NCBI RefSeq assembly: GCF_000512695.2
Contig: NZ_AZRW02000007.1
Span: forward strand, 124,001-188,000
Reading direction: 5' to 3'
DNA from: Pseudomonas sp. QTF5
GTDB lineage: Bacteria > Pseudomonadota > Gammaproteobacteria > Pseudomonadales > Pseudomonadaceae
DNA: 64,000 nt
Both the position numbers and the translations under genes were made by a program. The notes under the pieces are model-generated. The model was not told the DNA's origin. It did no database searches and saw only the letters and a list, made by a program, of their open reading frames with translations. Every line of letters begins with the position of its first letter. The stretch's first letter is position 1. Below, piece by piece: positions 61,783-64,000 of the stretch.

Positions 61783-62730
61783 ATGCAAAAAAACATCACG
61801 TCTTTAGGCTCGTTGAACTGGGATGACCTCAAGTTTTTCCTCGAGGTGGCCCGCACTCGCAAGGCTAGCACCGCGGCCAAGCGCCTGGCGGTGGACTACA
61901 CCACCGTGTCGCGACGCATCAGTTCGCTGGAAGCCTCGTTGGGCACGTTGCTGTTCGAAAAGTCCCGGACCAGCGGTTTCGTCCTGACTGCCGAAGGCCA
62001 GCGGCTGCTGGGTTACGCCGAGTCGATCGAAAGCACCCTACATATGGCCTGCGAGCAGGTTTCGGGCTCCGGCGTGGCGTTGTCCGGGCATGTGCGCATG
62101 GGCTGCACCGAAGGGTTCGGCAGCTTTTTCATCACCCCGCAGCTGAGCCATTTCGTCGACGCCTACCCGGCGATCTCGGTGGACATCCTGCCACTGCCGC
62201 ACTTCATCAGCCTGTCCAAGCGCGAGGCAGACATCGTCATCGCGCTGGAACGGCCGGAACACGGCCCGTATGTCTGCTGCAAACTCTGCGACTACCGATT
62301 GCAGCTGTATGCGACCCAGGATTACCTGGACAAGCACCCACCGATCCGCCGCCCGGCAGACTTGGGCAAGCATCAGTTCATCAGTTATGTGGACGATCTG
62401 GCGTTCAGCTCGGAGCTGCTGTACCTGGCGAATGTGTTGCCCGGTGCCAGTGCCAATCTGCGCAGCACCAGTGTGATCGCGCAGTTCGTAGCCGCTCAGC
62501 AGGGACGGTCACTGGCGATTCTGCCGTGCTTCCTGGCAGCTCAGGACCCGCGATTACTGCCGGTGTTGCCGCAAGAGATCACCATTACCCGGCAGTTCTG
62601 GATGTACTGCCGCGAGGACCTGCGCAAGCTCAAGCGGATCACGTTGTTGTGGGATTACATCCGTGGTGTCACCGAGCAGAATCAAGGGCTGTTAATGGGG
62701 GAAAGTCGGGAGATGTTGTTCGCCGATTAA
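61783..62730 (+). CDS. LysR-family regulator divergent from mmsA
   Basis: This 315-residue regulator has the N-terminal winged helix ([20 protein letters not shown], then [18 protein letters not shown]) and an effector domain of about 200 residues. Its position, divergent from mmsAB over a 162-bp gap, makes it the likely regulator of valine breakdown here, in contrast to the AraC-type MmsR of P. aeruginosa. The last codons overlap the yfiB stop on the other strand by 4 bp. Confidence 0.88.
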   Translation: MQKNITSLGSLNWDDLKFFLEVARTRKASTAAKRLAVDYTTVSRRISSLEASLGTLLFEKSRTSGFVLTAEGQRLLGYAESIESTLHMACEQVSGSGVALSGHVRMGCTEGFGSFFITPQLSHFVDAYPAISVDILPLPHFISLSKREADIVIALERPEHGPYVCCKLCDYRLQLYATQDYLDKHPPIRRPADLGKHQFISYVDDLAFSSELLYLANVLPGASANLRSTSVIAQFVAAQQGRSLAILPCFLAAQDPRLLPVLPQEITITRQFWMYCREDLRKLKRITLLWDYIRGVTEQNQGLLMGESREMLFAD

Positions 62731-63230
62731 TCCGCACTCACCACGATCGATACCCGACGGTTCTCGGTGCGTCCGACCGCGGTGTCGTTGGAGGCGACGG
62801 GCTTGTTGCTGCCCAGGCCGCGCAGTTGGATGTTTTCTTCTTTCATGCCGACGGCGGCCAACACCTTGCCGACGCTTTTTGCGCGACGCAGGGAAAGCTG
62901 TTCGTTATAGGACTCTTTGCCCGAAGCATCGGTGTGGCCGTCGACCCTCACCCGTTCGATTTCCACACTCAATAACGTCTTGCCAATGCGCTCGACAATC
63001 TCGGTGCTGGCAGGGTTGAGGCTCTCGACGTCACTGCTGAACAGCACCTTGTCCGACAGGCCATAGGCCCAGCCATCATCCGTCATTTCGAAACCTTGCT
63101 GCTTGAGCACAGCGACCTGTGCCGGGGTCAGGCCTTTTTGCGGTGCCGTCTGGCAACCGGTCAATGCCAGCAAGGCCAGGAACAGGGTGATCGTGAACAG
63201 TCGTAGAGAATGCTGATTGAGGGTGAACAC
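62727..63230 (-). CDS. yfiB: OmpA-family peptidoglycan-binding lipoprotein YfiB
   Basis: This outer-membrane lipoprotein, with YfiR and YfiN, controls c-di-GMP made by YfiN. The 167-residue product has a signal peptide ending in ALTGC (Cys26) and an OmpA_C domain at about 60-165 (VRVDGHTDASGKESYNEQLS, LRRAKSVGKVL, ENRRVSIVVS). The binding residues Asp and Arg of OmpA proteins are present. It follows yfiN by 5 bp on the same strand. Confidence 0.88.
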   Translation of the reverse strand: MFTLNQHSLRLFTITLFLALLALTGCQTAPQKGLTPAQVAVLKQQGFEMTDDGWAYGLSDKVLFSSDVESLNPASTEIVERIGKTLLSVEIERVRVDGHTDASGKESYNEQLSLRRAKSVGKVLAAVGMKEENIQLRGLGSNKPVASNDTAVGRTENRRVSIVVSAD

Positions 63231-63235
63231 AGAAA

Positions 63236-64000
63236 CTAGCTCCGGGTTTGAACGTAGGCGACAGGGAGCTCCGACCCTGCCGTTTGCTGCGCGCCTCGGG
63301 AAAGGCGTTTGGCCTGGTACATTGCGGCGTCGGCAGCATCGAGCAGTTCACCCGGTGTGAGCCCATGATCCGGGTACACGGCGATGCCGATACTGAGTGA
63401 AGTCAGTACTTGGGTAGTGCCCGGCAAAGGGATTGGCGCTTCCATGCTGGCAATGATTTGGTCGGCAATCCGCTCGGCGTCTTCGGTCTTGTGCAGCGGT
63501 GTCAGCAGGACGGCAAACTCGTCGCCGCCCAGACGCGCGACCAGGTCCTCTTCCCGCAGTTGCGCACGAATCCGGGTTGCCACGGCGACCAGCACCGCAT
63601 CGCCGGCAGCATGACCAAAGTTATCGTTGATCTCCTTGAACCGGTCACTGTCGAGAAACAGCACGGCCACTCGCTCATCCAACTTGCTGGCATTGCGCAA
63701 GGCACGCATCAGGCGGCCTTCGAAAAACGCTCGATTCGGCAGTCCGGTCAGGCTGTCATGGCTGGCTTGATGGGCCAGGGTTTCGTTTTCGCTTTGCAGG
63801 TGGGTCTGCCAGGATTCGAGCTCATCGAGCAAGGCATTGAAGTCGTTGCCCAGGTTGTCGAGTTCGGCAATATCGGCGGGCGGTACTCGCTGGTCAAAGG
63901 CTCGCTCGCTGCGGGCGGCGTGAGCCACAGTAGCCAGGCTGCGCAAAGGGCCGGTGATCCCCCGCAATTGTCGACGCGCCAGATAGAGCGCAACCCAGGC
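63236..64000 (-). CDS. yfiN: Diguanylate cyclase YfiN/TpbB-like (5' end outside window)
   Basis: This inner-membrane diguanylate cyclase makes c-di-GMP, is held inactive by YfiR and is freed when YfiB titrates YfiR. The visible 254 residues are the end of a transmembrane segment (AWVALYLARRQLRG), a HAMP domain at about 12-70 and a complete GGDEF domain. Metal and substrate residues are in LFLDSDRFKEINDNFGHAAG and the active-site loop is RLGGDEFAVLL. The start of the gene lies beyond 64000. Its neighbour yfiB follows in the operon. Confidence 0.9.
   Translation of the reverse strand, partial: AWVALYLARRQLRGITGPLRSLATVAHAARSERAFDQRVPPADIAELDNLGNDFNALLDELESWQTHLQSENETLAHQASHDSLTGLPNRAFFEGRLMRALRNASKLDERVAVLFLDSDRFKEINDNFGHAAGDAVLVAVATRIRAQLREEDLVARLGGDEFAVLLTPLHKTEDAERIADQIIASMEAPIPLPGTTQVLTSLSIGIAVYPDHGLTPGELLDAADAAMYQAKRLSRGAQQTAGSELPVAYVQTRS

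Overview
The window is chromosomal DNA of a Pseudomonas of the P. fluorescens type. The signs are the divergent fur/omlA pair, a tmRNA with a Pseudomonas-like tag, an LldR-controlled lactate locus, DUF6124 genes, mmsAB, the yfiN-yfiB end, and many REP palindromes of the TGTGGGAGC...GCTTGCTCGCGA kind between genes.

Layout. (1) 1-14181 is core genome: fur (cut by the window edge), bamE/omlA, rnfH-like, ratA, a sodium symporter, smpB, then lldR and a lactate uptake and oxidation operon (lldP-lutABC-dld). Two small paralogous secreted proteins and ssrA follow, so both parts of the trans-translation system (smpB and ssrA) lie here. (2) About 14160-34345 is a 20-kb genomic island inserted at the 3' end of ssrA. 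A P4-type integrase sits next to the left junction, paired GGTATTCC repeats lie near both ends, and an imperfect ssrA tail marks the right end. Inside are a minus-strand module (DUF3987 protein, small protein, second recombinase, small protein), a structured stretch with little coding, and two cargo blocks. The first cargo block (20.2-28.2 kb) has a putative QxK-type nuclease divergent from a four-gene operon: a helical protein with a GrpE-like tail, an Hsp70-type ATPase, a ParB-like protein and an SNF2-type helicase. I cannot match it to a named defence system, and it is the best candidate here for something undescribed. The second (28.8-32.2 kb, clearly AT-rich) is a DNA methyltransferase coupled to a DGQHR protein with a nuclease-like N-terminus. 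(3) 34.6-43.4 kb is an accessory zone: a duplicated DUF6124 locus, an EamA exporter with a divergent AraC regulator, an acetyltransferase, a PAP2 phosphatase with a histidine phosphatase, a chemoreceptor and a FitAB toxin-antitoxin pair. (4) 43.6-56.6 kb holds a SulP transporter, LysR regulators, quinone or flavin oxidoreductases, a TauE/SafE permease, MerR and ArsR regulators, and a MexHI-OpmD-like RND pump. (5) 56.6-64 kb holds a frameshifted flavin monooxygenase sharing an operator type with the pump, a cupin, mmsAB with a divergent LysR gene, and yfiB-yfiN (cut by the edge).

Cooperation. LldP imports lactate; LutABC and Dld oxidise L- and D-lactate, probably under LldR acting at a 17-bp palindrome just downstream of the lldP promoter. 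The pump operon and the flavin monooxygenase each have a promoter whose 17-bp spacer is filled by the same 20-bp TGTACG-N8-CGTACA operator, so one unseen repressor probably controls both. All functions come from reading motifs and layout; no database search was run.
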